Source: Microlunatus parietis
Lineage (GTDB): Bacteria; Actinomycetota; Actinomycetes; Propionibacteriales; Propionibacteriaceae
DNA: 64,000 nucleotides
Assembly (NCBI RefSeq): GCF_013407955.1
Contig: NZ_JACCBU010000001.1
Location: 5,642,001-5,706,000 of the forward strand
Direction of reading: 5' to 3'
Shown in pieces: positions 51,127-60,371 of the stretch (the first letter of the stretch is position 1; every line of letters begins with the position of its first letter). The notes under the pieces were generated by a model. The model worked only from the letters and a program-made list of their open reading frames with translations, did no database searches and was not told the origin of the DNA. The translations under genes were made by a program, and so were the position numbers.

Positions 51127-52155
51127 ATGGTCGAGCGACACGTGACGTTGAAGGACGTCGCCAAGCGGGCGGGTGTGTCGACGGCGGTCGTGTCGGCGGC
51201 GATCTCCGGCAACGCGACGACCATCCGGATGAGCGAGGCGACGCGCCTCCGGGTGGAGCGGGCGGTCGCCGAGACCGGCTACCGGGTCAACCACGCGGCG
51301 AAGTCACTCAGGATGTCGCGGTCCGGCATCATCGCCGCCGTCGTGCCCAAGATCGCGAACCCGGTCTTCGAGTACGCCATCCGTGGCATCCAGGCCGCGG
51401 CGGAGGAGGCGGGTGACGTGCTGATGCTGACCGATGCACTCTGGATCAAGCACGGCAGTCACCTGATGCAACGGATGGTCGGCACCCGGATGGTGGACGG
51501 GTTCCTGGTCCGGTCGCCACAGCTCGGCTCCGAGACGATCGAGGAGCTGACCAGTCGCACGATCCCGTACGTGATCCTGCAGACTCCCGCCGAGGATGAT
51601 CAGCGGACCAGCGTCTGGGTCGATGATCATGCCGGGATCGCCCTGGCGACCGAACATCTGCTCCGGCTGGGCCATCGCCGGATCGCCCTGATCGGCGGCC
51701 CGGACCAGGCCTCCTACGGCGGTCCTCGCGTCGCCGGCTATCTCGACACGCTGCGATCGGCCGGCTTGAGGCCGGATCCGCGGCTGGTCCACCGGTCCGG
51801 CTTCGACCCGCACGTCGTCGCCCAGTCGGCGATGGCGGTGCTGACCGGGCCCGAGCCGCCGACGGCGATGATCATCGACAACGTGATCGCTGCGCCCGGG
51901 GCTCTGGCGGCGATCGTCGATCTGGGGCTGCGGGTGCCGGAGGATCTCTCGGTCGTGGCCTATCAGGATCTGCCGATTGCCGGTGTCCTCCGGCCGGCAC
52001 CGACGACGATCCGGATGCCGGTCTACGAAGCTGGTGTCCGGGGCTACCGGGCTCTCCGCCAGTTGATCGACGGGAAGCGGGCCAGGTCGGCCCTCGTGAA
52101 GAGCCCACGCCCGAAGTTGATCGACCGCGGATCCACGGCCCCGCCCGCCTCCTGA
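51127..52155 (+). CDS. LacI-family transcriptional regulator
   Basis: 342 residues. HTH 'VTLKDVAKRAGVSTAVVSAA', hinge helix region 'VNHAAKSLRMSRSGIIAAVV' and a periplasmic-binding-protein-like sugar domain ('NPVFEYAIRGIQAAAEEAGD', 'LLRLGHRRIALIGGP'). It should repress the following polysaccharide operon (52.3-60.2 kb) and itself until an oligosaccharide or uronate signal binds, as shown by matching operators before both. Confidence 0.95.
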   Translation: MVERHVTLKDVAKRAGVSTAVVSAAISGNATTIRMSEATRLRVERAVAETGYRVNHAAKSLRMSRSGIIAAVVPKIANPVFEYAIRGIQAAAEEAGDVLMLTDALWIKHGSHLMQRMVGTRMVDGFLVRSPQLGSETIEELTSRTIPYVILQTPAEDDQRTSVWVDDHAGIALATEHLLRLGHRRIALIGGPDQASYGGPRVAGYLDTLRSAGLRPDPRLVHRSGFDPHVVAQSAMAVLTGPEPPTAMIIDNVIAAPGALAAIVDLGLRVPEDLSVVAYQDLPIAGVLRPAPTTIRMPVYEAGVRGYRALRQLIDGKRARSALVKSPRPKLIDRGSTAPPAS

Positions 52156-52192
52156 CCTCAGTTCGACCCGATCAGGATCCGATTGCGGTCTT

Positions 52193-52208
52193 GATTACTC
52201 GATTAATC
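52193..52208. promoter_or_regulatory. LacI-type operator before the polysaccharide operon
   Basis: GATTACTCGATTAATC, 15 of 16 positions consistent with two-fold symmetry around the central CG except one base pair. It overlaps a TTGATT -35 candidate (52191-52196), so bound repressor would block the promoter. The operon start is at 52276. Confidence 0.7.
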
Positions 52209-52275
52209 CGTGTCACTCTAATCCGGACGTTGCTGATCGATGCCCCGTCGGGGGCGAACTGGGGTAGTTCTGCCG

Positions 52276-53634
52276 ATGGTTCATGTCGTGGTGGTCTCTG
52301 GATGGCAGACCGTGAATATCGGGGATGTCGCGCACAGCCCCGGGGTGTTGGAGGCGTTCCGGCGGTTCGCACCGGGCGTTCGGCTCACCCTGTGGGCGCG
52401 CAACATCGACGACGGGGTACGGCAGCTGCTGGCCCGCTACTACCCGGAGGTGGCGCTGGTCGAAGAGCGGGTCGGCGACGACGGGTCGATCACTCCGGCG
52501 CTGGAGCGGCTGTTCGGCGAGGCGGACCTGCTGGTGCACGGTTCCGGCCCGTCGCTGGTCGGCAAGATCGAGACCGCGGCCTGGCGCGCGCACACCCACA
52601 AGCCGTACGGGTTCTTCGGGGTCACCGTCGACCCGCTGCGGCCCTACGACGGGACCCTGGAACGGTCGGCGGCCATGATCGACGCCATCGCCGGCGACCT
52701 GCTGGGCCCACTGGACCGGGAGTTGCTGACCGACGCCGCGTTCGTCTACTGCCGGGACTCGCTGACCCGGAGATTCCTGCAGGGACAGGGAATCGGGGTG
52801 GCCGAGCTCGAGTTCGGCGCGGACGGCACGGTGATCTTCGACGTCGTCGACGATGATCACGGAGCCCCGGTGCTGGCCGAGTACGGGCTGGTCGAGGGTC
52901 AGTTCCTGTGCGCGGTGCCGCGGCTGCGGTACACGCCGTATTACAAGATTCGCGGCTTCGCCCCGCGGGCCGAGGACTGGCGCAAGGAGGCCTACAACGC
53001 CGGCTACGCGGAGTCCGACCTGGACGTGCTGCGGCAGTCGATCATCAGCTGGGTCCGGGCCACCGACCTGCCGGCGTTGATCGTGCCCGAGATGTCGTAC
53101 GCGGTCGAGCTGGCCGAGACCCGGCTGGCCGGGACCTTCCCGGCCGACGTGCGCGACCGGGTGCACGTGCTGCCCCGGTTCTGGGACCTGGCCGAGGCCG
53201 CCGCGGTCTATCGCCGGGCCGCCGCCGTGGTCAGCATGGAGTGCCACTCGCCGTTGATCGCACTGGCCGAGGGCGTTCCGTCGCTCTACCTGCGTCAGCC
53301 GACGGACACGATCAAGGGCCAGATGTATCACGACCTCGGGCTGTCCGAGTCGATCATCGAGTTGACCGACGCCGCGGCGGGGGAGGCGGTCGAGCGGGTG
53401 GCCAAGATCGCCTCCGATCTTCCGGCCGCGCGGGACGCCATGGCCCGCTCGCGGATCGCGGCCTACGAAGGCCTGCGGCACCACGTCGAGTTCGCGGTCG
53501 GCCGGGTTACGGCCCTTCGACAGGCTCAGGGCACGGAGGGGCAGGCTCAGGGCACGGAGGGGCAGGCTCAGGGCACGGAGGGGCAGGCTCGGGGCACGGG
53601 TGCTGCGGGGGAGCGGGGCGCTGACGCACCGTGA
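52276..53634 (+). CDS. Polysaccharide pyruvyl transferase-family protein
   Basis: 452 residues. The N-terminal 'GWQTVNIGDVAHSPGVLEAF' (GDxxH-type start), 'ADLLVHGSGPSLVG' and the C-terminal 'AAAVVSMECHSPLIALAEGV' (R/S..H-P...A) fit PF04230, GT-B-like enzymes that add ketal pyruvate to sugars. Pyruvylation is a biosynthetic step, yet this is the first gene of a degradative operon, so the true reaction may differ. The last 35 residues are low-complexity, encoded by a tandem DNA repeat. No ribosome site is obvious. The end overlaps the permease start. Confidence 0.75.
   Translation: MVHVVVVSGWQTVNIGDVAHSPGVLEAFRRFAPGVRLTLWARNIDDGVRQLLARYYPEVALVEERVGDDGSITPALERLFGEADLLVHGSGPSLVGKIETAAWRAHTHKPYGFFGVTVDPLRPYDGTLERSAAMIDAIAGDLLGPLDRELLTDAAFVYCRDSLTRRFLQGQGIGVAELEFGADGTVIFDVVDDDHGAPVLAEYGLVEGQFLCAVPRLRYTPYYKIRGFAPRAEDWRKEAYNAGYAESDLDVLRQSIISWVRATDLPALIVPEMSYAVELAETRLAGTFPADVRDRVHVLPRFWDLAEAAAVYRRAAAVVSMECHSPLIALAEGVPSLYLRQPTDTIKGQMYHDLGLSESIIELTDAAAGEAVERVAKIASDLPAARDAMARSRIAAYEGLRHHVEFAVGRVTALRQAQGTEGQAQGTEGQAQGTEGQARGTGAAGERGADAP
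53513..53604. repeat. Palindromic REP-like element with 21-bp tandem expansion inside a gene end
   Basis: CCCTTCGACAGGCTCAGGG (53513-53531) is a familiar dispersed element of GC-rich bacteria, whose antisense translation 'LSLSKG' turns up in many spurious proteins. From 53521 a 21-bp unit repeats exactly three times (53521-53541, 53542-53562, 53563-53583) plus a degenerate fourth, encoding QAQGTEG repeats at the C-terminus of the pyruvyl transferase-like protein. Confidence 0.8.
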
Positions 53635-54611
53635 TCGACGTCCAGTCCCGCCCCGCACCGTCGCGGGCGGCACCGTCTCCGAAGACCTCCCCTGGTCTTC
53701 GGCAGCGCCTGGCCGTTCGCTGGCGACGGGATCGGGTGTTGCTGCTGCTGGCGGTGCCGGGCGTCGTGGTGCTGCTGATGTTCCACTACCTGCCGCTGCT
53801 CGGCAACGTGATCGCGTTCCAGGATTACCAGCCGTTCCTCGGCATCGGCAACAGCCCGTTCGTCGGGTTCGAGAACTTCGCGGTGATCATCAACGGAGAC
53901 CCGGAGTTCCTCAACGCGCTGGCCAACACGTTGATCATCACGCTGATCCAGGTCGTGTTCGTCTTCCCGCTGCCGATCGCGTTCGCGCTGATCTTGAATT
54001 CGCTGCTCAGTGAACGGCTGAAGCGGCTGACCCAGTCGGTGCTCTACCTGCCGCACTTCCTGTCCTGGGTGATCGTGGTGGCGCTGTTCCAGCAGATGCT
54101 CGGCAACGGCGGCATGCTGAACACCTGGCTGCGCAGCGCCGACTTCGAGACGTTGCAGATCATCGGGGTGCCGGAGCTGTTCAAGCTGATGATCACGTCG
54201 CAGGTGATCTGGAAGGACACCGGCTGGTCGACGATCATCTTCCTGGCCGCGCTGTCCCGGGTCGATCTCAACCTGTACGAGGCGGCGGCGATCGACCGGG
54301 CCGGCGCCTGGCGGCAGATGTGGCATGTCACGCTGCCGGCGATCCGGCCGGTGATCGTCCTGCTGCTGATCCTCCGGCTCGGTGACGCGCTGAGCGTCGG
54401 CTTCGAGCAGATCATCCTGCAGCAGGGACCGGTCGGCATCCAGGCCAGCGAGGTGCTGGACACCTACGTCTACAACAACGGCATCATCGGCGGCGACTGG
54501 GGCGTCTCGGCGGCCGTCGGCCTGGTCAAGGGAGTGGTCGGCGTGATCCTGGTGCTCGGCGCCAACAAGGTGGCCCATGCGCTGGGCGAGCGAGGGGTGT
54601 ACTCGAAATGA
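53631..54611 (+). CDS. Sugar ABC transporter permease, LplB type
   Basis: 326 residues with six membrane helices. 'FHYLPLLGNVIAFQDYQPFL' and the EAA loop 'EAAAIDRAGAWRQMWHVTLP' are typical of LplB/CUT1 permeases that import oligosaccharides from large polymers. GTG at 53631 overlaps the previous stop. Works with the YtcP-type permease and the lipoprotein that follow. No ATPase is encoded in the operon; such systems usually share an MsmX-like ATPase encoded elsewhere. Confidence 0.93.
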   Translation: MIDVQSRPAPSRAAPSPKTSPGLRQRLAVRWRRDRVLLLLAVPGVVVLLMFHYLPLLGNVIAFQDYQPFLGIGNSPFVGFENFAVIINGDPEFLNALANTLIITLIQVVFVFPLPIAFALILNSLLSERLKRLTQSVLYLPHFLSWVIVVALFQQMLGNGGMLNTWLRSADFETLQIIGVPELFKLMITSQVIWKDTGWSTIIFLAALSRVDLNLYEAAAIDRAGAWRQMWHVTLPAIRPVIVLLLILRLGDALSVGFEQIILQQGPVGIQASEVLDTYVYNNGIIGGDWGVSAAVGLVKGVVGVILVLGANKVAHALGERGVYSK

Positions 54612-55510
54612 GCAACTGGCGAGACACCCGGCCGGTCTGGATGGGCCGTCCCTCGATCCTGGCCCGGGCCGGCCGGGGGATCGTGCTCGGCCTCGCCTGC
54701 CTGGCGGTGATCGTGCCGTTCGTCGCGGTGATCATGACCAGCATCGCGTCCCAGCGGGAGGTGAGCGCCGCCGGCGGGTTCGTCCTGTTCACCACGGATC
54801 CGACACTGGCCGCCTACCGGGCGGTGCTGTCCGGCGGCGTGGTCACCCGCGCCCTATTCGTGTCGATCGGCGTCACGGTGGTCGGGACCATCCTGTCGGT
54901 GGTCTGCACGATCATGCTCGCGTACGCGCTGTCGAGGCCGGGAACGCTGCTGCACAAGCCGATTCTGCTGCTGACCCTGTTCACGCTGCTGTTCAGCCCG
55001 GGCATGATCCCGATGTATCTGATCGTCCGGCAGCTCGGCCTGATCGACAATCTTGCCGCGCTGATCCTGCCCGTGCTGATCAACGCGTTCAACGTGATCG
55101 TCATGCGGTCGTTCTTCCTCGAACTGCCCGGCGAACTGATCGAATCGGCCAAGATCGACGGCGCCGGCGAGCTGCGCATCCTCACCACGATCGTGGTGCC
55201 GCTGTCCAAGGCGGTGATCGCCGTGGTCGGCCTGTTCTACGCGGTGGCGTACTGGAACGCGTTCTTCTCGGCGCTGCTCTACCTGCCGTCGCCGGAGAAG
55301 TGGCCGCTGCAACTGGTGCTGCGCACGTTCGTCGTCAACCAGACCCCGCTCGGCACCGACGAACTCGCCGTCGGGGCCGAGACGATGCCGCCGCAGACCT
55401 CGATCCAGATGGCGATCCTGGTGATCTCCATCGTCCCGATCCTGATCGTCTATCCGTTCATCCAGAAGCACTTCAGCAAGGGCCTGCTGATCGGCGCCGT
55501 GAAGGGATAG
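54608..55510 (+). CDS. Sugar ABC transporter permease, YtcP/LplC type
   Basis: 300 residues, six membrane helices, EAA loop 'ESAKIDGAGELRILTTIVVP' and the conserved 'YWNAFFSALLYLPSPEKWPL' of YtcP relatives. ATG overlaps the preceding stop (ATGA at 54608). Partner of the LplB-type permease. Confidence 0.93.
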   Translation: MSNWRDTRPVWMGRPSILARAGRGIVLGLACLAVIVPFVAVIMTSIASQREVSAAGGFVLFTTDPTLAAYRAVLSGGVVTRALFVSIGVTVVGTILSVVCTIMLAYALSRPGTLLHKPILLLTLFTLLFSPGMIPMYLIVRQLGLIDNLAALILPVLINAFNVIVMRSFFLELPGELIESAKIDGAGELRILTTIVVPLSKAVIAVVGLFYAVAYWNAFFSALLYLPSPEKWPLQLVLRTFVVNQTPLGTDELAVGAETMPPQTSIQMAILVISIVPILIVYPFIQKHFSKGLLIGAVKG

Positions 55511-55547
55511 CAGCGCCCGACTCTCTTCAATGACGAAAGGAAACACC

Positions 55548-57167
55548 ATGGAGACACTGACTCGGCGGAGTCTGATCATGGGCGCCTCAGCGGCCGCCGT
55601 GATCGGCGGCGCCGCGACTCTGACCGGCTGCGGCACCTCGGGCGGCGAGAACACCGACGCCCGGCGCGTCGGCGACGGCGAGTTGCCGACGTTCGCCGAG
55701 GCCGCCGGCGTTAAGCCCGACCTGCCCAGCGGCTACCCGGGCGGCATGCACGGGTTCTTCAGCTACCCGGCCGAACCAACGGCTCCGGTGGAGCCGCCGC
55801 TGTCGGGCGGCAAGATCACGGCGCTGACGTACACCTTCGATCCGGTCGCCCCCGGCCTGGCCGAGAATCCCCTGTGGCAGAAGGTGAATCAGGGTCTCGG
55901 CGCCGAACTGGACATCACCTACGCACCGTCGGCCGATTACCGGCAGCGGTTCGCCACCACGATCGCCGGCGGCGACCTGCCCGACCTGGTGACGATCTAC
56001 GGTTCGGTGCAGCAGTTGCCGGGGCTGCTCAGGTCACAGTTCACCGACCTCAGCGAGCATCTGGCCGGCGATGCGATCAAGGACTACCCGAACCTCGCCG
56101 GGCTCGCCACCGAGTCCTGGCGGGAGACCGTGATCGAGGGGTCGATCTGGGGCATCCCGATCGCGCGGCCGCCGATCGGCGGCGCGATGTTCGTCCGCAA
56201 GGACCTCCTGGACCAGCAGGGGCTCGCCGTACAGCCGAAGGACTTCGCGGAGTTCAAGGAACTGCTGATCGCCCTGACCGACGAGCGCAACTCGCGCTGG
56301 GCGTGCGGCGATCCGGCCGGCGTGCTCGGCCTGATCACCTCGATGCTCGGCATCCCGTCGCTGTGGATCGAGGAGGGCGGGAAGTTCACCGCCAACATCG
56401 AGACCGAACAGTACGCGAAGGCGCTGGCCGACGCACGCGGCCTGGTCGAGGCCGGGGTCTTCCATCCGGACGGGATGACCGCGACGAACAACCAGCGCAA
56501 CGACTGGTTCACCGCCGGCCGCACCCCGCTGGTGCAGGGCGGATTCGTCGGCTACAGCAAGTACGAGATGTGGGGCGCCGAGGTGCCGGGCTTCGAGCTG
56601 GCGACCATGCTCCCCGTCGGGTACGACAGCTCGACCGAGCCGGTGCACAACCGCGGCACCGTGATGCAGGCGATGACGGTGATCAAGAAGTCCGATCCGG
56701 CCCGGGTCAAGGAGCTGCTGAAGGCGCTGGACTGGCTGGCCTCGCCGTTCGGCTCGTCGGAATACCTGACCCGGAAGTTCGGCATCGAGGGCGAGACGTA
56801 TGTGCTCGAGGGGACGGACCCGATCTTGAACTCGCGGGGTCAGAACCTCAAGCTCGTGCCGTTCGGCTACATCTCCGACGGTCCGCAGGTGATCTACGAC
56901 CCGGGCCAGCGGCGGATCGCGGAGGCGCGTTTCGCCTACCAGGAGAAGGCGCTGGCGATGACCCTGCCGGATCCGACGATCGGCCTCTACTCGGAGACCG
57001 AGGCGACCAAGACCGCCCAGATCGGCAAGGCGCTCGAAGATCACCGCACGGAGATCCTGATCGGCCGGAAGCCCTTGGACAGCTGGACCGAGGCCGTGTC
57101 CAGCTGGCGCAAGGCCGGCGGCGACCAGATCCGCGAGGACTACCAGACCGCGTTCGCGGCCAAGTGA
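55548..57167 (+). CDS. Extracellular sugar-binding lipoprotein (SBP family 1, LipO type)
   Basis: 539 residues. ATG at 55548 has AAAGGAAA upstream; the in-frame ATG at 55530 lacks a site. The N-terminus has a twin-arginine motif ('LTRRSLIMGAS') and a lipobox 'TLTGCG' with Cys near residue 28, so it is a Tat-exported lipoprotein. The large domain matches the LipO/oligosaccharide-binding type used with LplB/YtcP permeases ('GDLPDLVTIYGSVQQLPGL'). Confidence 0.9.
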   Translation: METLTRRSLIMGASAAAVIGGAATLTGCGTSGGENTDARRVGDGELPTFAEAAGVKPDLPSGYPGGMHGFFSYPAEPTAPVEPPLSGGKITALTYTFDPVAPGLAENPLWQKVNQGLGAELDITYAPSADYRQRFATTIAGGDLPDLVTIYGSVQQLPGLLRSQFTDLSEHLAGDAIKDYPNLAGLATESWRETVIEGSIWGIPIARPPIGGAMFVRKDLLDQQGLAVQPKDFAEFKELLIALTDERNSRWACGDPAGVLGLITSMLGIPSLWIEEGGKFTANIETEQYAKALADARGLVEAGVFHPDGMTATNNQRNDWFTAGRTPLVQGGFVGYSKYEMWGAEVPGFELATMLPVGYDSSTEPVHNRGTVMQAMTVIKKSDPARVKELLKALDWLASPFGSSEYLTRKFGIEGETYVLEGTDPILNSRGQNLKLVPFGYISDGPQVIYDPGQRRIAEARFAYQEKALAMTLPDPTIGLYSETEATKTAQIGKALEDHRTEILIGRKPLDSWTEAVSSWRKAGGDQIREDYQTAFAAK

Positions 57168-57205
57168 CCTGATCCGAACCTGATCTTCATCGACGAGGAG
57201 TTCCC

Positions 57206-59182
57206 ATGACCCTGCCTGCCCGGAGACGGAAGCGGCTCGTGATCACCGGCCTGGTGCTCGCCGTCCTGCTGCCCATGATCATCGGTGGTGCGCCGAAGGC
57301 GGCCGCCGAACCACCACAGCTGCATCCGCCGGACGACATCGTCGCCGGGCTGCGGCCCGGCCACCCACGGCTGATGGTCGACGCCGCCGGGCTGGCCCGG
57401 ATCGAGCAGCAGGTCACGGGCTCCGAACTGGCGGCCGGCTTGCAGCAGCAGTTGATCACCGAGGCCGACCGGATGGTCACGCTGCCGGTGTCGGTCTACG
57501 AGTTCCCGGACGGCCGGACGCTGCTGCAGGTGGCCCGCGAGGTGCAGCGGCGATCGGTGTTCCTGTCGCTGACGTACCGGCTGACCGGTGACGAACGCTA
57601 CGCGGCCCGGGCCTACCAGGAGCTCGCGGCCGTCGCGGAGTTCCCGGACTGGAACCCGGAGAGCTGGCTCTCGGTCGCCGAGCTGCTGTACGCGTACGCC
57701 GTCGGTTACGACTGGCTCTACGAGTATCTGGGCGATGATCAACGCGCCGTACTGCGCAACGCCATGATCGAGTTCGGGCTGAACGAGGCCAAGATCGCCT
57801 ACGACACGTCGAACTCCTGGACCCGGTCGACGACCAACTGGAACATCGTCTGCAACAGCGGCGTGATCATGGCTGCGCTGGCCATCGGCGACGAGGTCCC
57901 CGAGTTGGCCAATGAGCTGCTGCACCGAGCGTACGACTCGCTGCCGGTCGCGCTGGCCGAATACGGGCCGGACGGCGGCTATCCGGAAGGCACCACCTAC
58001 TGGGGTTATGCGACCCGGTTGCTGGTCTCGGCGCTCTCCTCGTTGGAGACGTCGATCGGTGACGACTACGGCATCTCCGATGCGCCCGGACTCGATGTGA
58101 CGGTGGACTTCGGCATGCAGCTGACCGGCTCGAGCGGGCAGCTGTTCAACTACGCCGACTCGTTGACCCAGGTCAGGACCCGGGGCGGCTCGGCGTCGAC
58201 CTACTGGCTGGCCCATCGTTACAACCAACCCGGCTACGCCTGGTGGGCCGATGAGGGCGCCTCCCGAGTCCTGCCCAGCGCACTGCCGCCGCTGCATCTG
58301 ATGTGGCTGGGCATGATCGATCCCGAGGATCCTGGAGCCTCCGGATTGCCACTGGACAAGGTGTTCCAGCGTGCCCACGTGCAGACGATGCGTAGCGGTT
58401 GGGATCCGGGCGCGACGTTCGTCGGCTTCCGAAGCGGCGACAACGCCGCGAACCACGGTGATCTTGACATGGGCACGTTCGTCCTCGATGCCCTCGGGGT
58501 GCGATGGGCGACGGAGCTCGGCCGGGACGACTACGGCCTGCCCGGCTACTTCGACACCGGTCAGGACGGGCTGCGCTGGACGTACTACCGCAAACGTGCC
58601 GAGGGGCAGAACACGCTGGTCCTGAATCCCGGGACGGCACCCGACCAGGCCCTCGGGGCCACCGGGAGGGTCGTCCGTACCGATGGGAATGCGGGGACGG
58701 CGTTCTCGGTCGCGGACCTGTCCGAGGCGTACGCCGATCGTGGCGTGATCAGGTGGCGGCGCGGCATCGCCATGGTCGACGGGCGATCACGCGTCGTGGT
58801 TCAGGACGAGGCGGCCGGCAGGGCTCGGATCACGCCGTACTGGTTCATGCACACATCCGCGGCGATCACCCTCGCCGCGGACGGCAGGACCGCGAAGCTG
58901 ACCCTGAACGGCCGGCAACTGCAGGCCCGGCTGCTCGACGGACCGGCCGGCGCCAAGTTCTCGATCATGGACGCGAAGCCGCTGCCGACCTCGCCGAACC
59001 CGTCCGGCCAGAACCCGAACGCCGGCACCCGCAAGCTCGTGGTGACCGCCGACCCGGCGCGTCACTTCCGCCTGTCGGTGCTGCTGGAACCACTGCCGAC
59101 CGGGCAGCCGGCCGATCCGCCGGCGGTGACACCGCTGGGCGGCTGGAACCTGCAATCGCTCGGCCCCCAGCCGAAGCCGTAG
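57206..59182 (+). CDS. Heparinase II/III-family polysaccharide lyase
   Basis: 658 residues. Basic signal peptide ending 'PKAAA', an alpha/alpha toroid ('RPGHPRLMVDAAGLARIEQQ', 'YEYLGDDQRAVLRNAMIEFG', 'TTNWNIVCNSGVIMAALAIG', 'PDGGYPEGTTYWGYATRLLV') and a beta-sandwich heparinase II/III domain ('FRSGDNAANHGDLDMGTFVL', 'RWATELGRDDYGLPGYF'). The NWN, Tyr and 'NHGDLD' His positions match catalytic regions of PL15/PL17/PL21-like enzymes. Cleaves uronate-containing polymers outside the cell. Confidence 0.9.
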   Translation: MTLPARRRKRLVITGLVLAVLLPMIIGGAPKAAAEPPQLHPPDDIVAGLRPGHPRLMVDAAGLARIEQQVTGSELAAGLQQQLITEADRMVTLPVSVYEFPDGRTLLQVAREVQRRSVFLSLTYRLTGDERYAARAYQELAAVAEFPDWNPESWLSVAELLYAYAVGYDWLYEYLGDDQRAVLRNAMIEFGLNEAKIAYDTSNSWTRSTTNWNIVCNSGVIMAALAIGDEVPELANELLHRAYDSLPVALAEYGPDGGYPEGTTYWGYATRLLVSALSSLETSIGDDYGISDAPGLDVTVDFGMQLTGSSGQLFNYADSLTQVRTRGGSASTYWLAHRYNQPGYAWWADEGASRVLPSALPPLHLMWLGMIDPEDPGASGLPLDKVFQRAHVQTMRSGWDPGATFVGFRSGDNAANHGDLDMGTFVLDALGVRWATELGRDDYGLPGYFDTGQDGLRWTYYRKRAEGQNTLVLNPGTAPDQALGATGRVVRTDGNAGTAFSVADLSEAYADRGVIRWRRGIAMVDGRSRVVVQDEAAGRARITPYWFMHTSAAITLAADGRTAKLTLNGRQLQARLLDGPAGAKFSIMDAKPLPTSPNPSGQNPNAGTRKLVVTADPARHFRLSVLLEPLPTGQPADPPAVTPLGGWNLQSLGPQPKP

Positions 59183-59236
59183 ATCCTCCACGACTCGGGG
59201 AAACAGGAAGCATTTCCACCAAAGAAAGGGATGGCC

Positions 59237-60220
59237 ATGACGCAGATCTCGGCCCCTGGTCGACTTGCTCGAAGGACGATGGTTCTCACCGCGGCGGTAA
59301 TCCTGAGCGCCTCGGTGGCTGTCGCTGCAGTGACGAATCCACTACCCGCCGGTGCGGCAGAGCCGGTCCGCAGTTACGCGGCGGGCATCGCGGGGGAGAC
59401 CTGGACGATCGAAGATCCCGAGGACTGCAGTGCGGAGATCGGCGCTGGCGGCAACCTCAGGGAGGGCGAGGACTTCTTTCAGGGCAAGTGTCAGGGAGCG
59501 GGGGAAGCACCCCGGATCACCGGGACCTCGGAGGCGCGGGCCTTGACGTTCCGCACCGACAAGGACTTCAGGTACCCGGGCGCCATCATCGAAGACCCCG
59601 CCAAGAACACCTGGCAGGACGCTGCCGGAAACACCCTCCGGGACCGCTCGGAACTGGCAACGGGATGGGACCTGCCGTTCCACACCGACGTGTGGGTCGG
59701 GTTCGACGTTCGCATCCCTGCGGGCGTCGATGACGTGACGGGTAGCGGGGCGTACGTGCTGCAGCTATGGCAGTGCACCGCGAACCCGATCGGCGGCGTG
59801 CGCATCCAGTCCGGCGCCGGCAACGGGCACAACCTCCAGTTCGTACGCCGTGGCGAGGAGCCGGGCATGGAATTGGAGTACAACAAGGCGATGGCGACCA
59901 AGAGCGTCGGGACCGACGAGTGGCACTCCTTCGTGATCAAGTACAACGTCGAGCCCTATCACGAGGGCGCGCCCAAGGGGCGTATCGCGGTCTGGCACAG
60001 GAGAGTGGGAGCGACCACCGTCGAGACGAAGCTCTTCGAGCGGGAGGAGTACTTCGGCTACGCGACGCGCTCCAGATGCACGGGCGAGTTCAGGAACGAG
60101 TTCAAGATCAAGTTCGGCCTGTACAAGGACTACCAGCCGGGCGCGACGTTCCGCTCCGACTTCCGGGACCTGAGGATCGGCGCCAGCAAGGCGGCGGTGC
60201 AGCCCTACAACCGCGGTTGA
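59237..60220 (+). CDS. Secreted polysaccharide lyase, heparin-lyase-I-like jelly roll
   Basis: 327 residues. ATG at 59237 (AAAGGG 6 nt upstream) rather than the ATG at 59231. Signal peptide ending 'LPAGAA'. The jelly-roll pattern 'DVWVGFDVRIPAG', 'VLQLWQCTANPIGGVRIQSG', 'EWHSFVIKYNVEPYHEGAPK' and '..EFKIKFGLYKDYQPG' fits PF14099 (PL13/PL20-like lyases). Last gene of the LacI-controlled operon; with the heparinase it would digest a uronic-acid polymer before uptake. Confidence 0.78.
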   Translation: MTQISAPGRLARRTMVLTAAVILSASVAVAAVTNPLPAGAAEPVRSYAAGIAGETWTIEDPEDCSAEIGAGGNLREGEDFFQGKCQGAGEAPRITGTSEARALTFRTDKDFRYPGAIIEDPAKNTWQDAAGNTLRDRSELATGWDLPFHTDVWVGFDVRIPAGVDDVTGSGAYVLQLWQCTANPIGGVRIQSGAGNGHNLQFVRRGEEPGMELEYNKAMATKSVGTDEWHSFVIKYNVEPYHEGAPKGRIAVWHRRVGATTVETKLFEREEYFGYATRSRCTGEFRNEFKIKFGLYKDYQPGATFRSDFRDLRIGASKAAVQPYNRG

Positions 60221-60371
60221 GCTCGTGCGCTATCCTGTGATTCGGCGCTGGAGGGCGCCGCCGGGTCCGCGGGCAGGGGACAGCCCACCTCCGATCTTCG
60301 CGAAGCCGTGCCAGTTGATCACAGCTTCCTTGGCCCTGTTCGCGGACCGCAGGTCCGGAGAGGAAGAGCCC

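Noticed and set aside
53521-53583. Tandem 21-bp repeats as a CRISPR array
   Set aside because: Units are directly adjacent with no spacers and are in frame with the gene.
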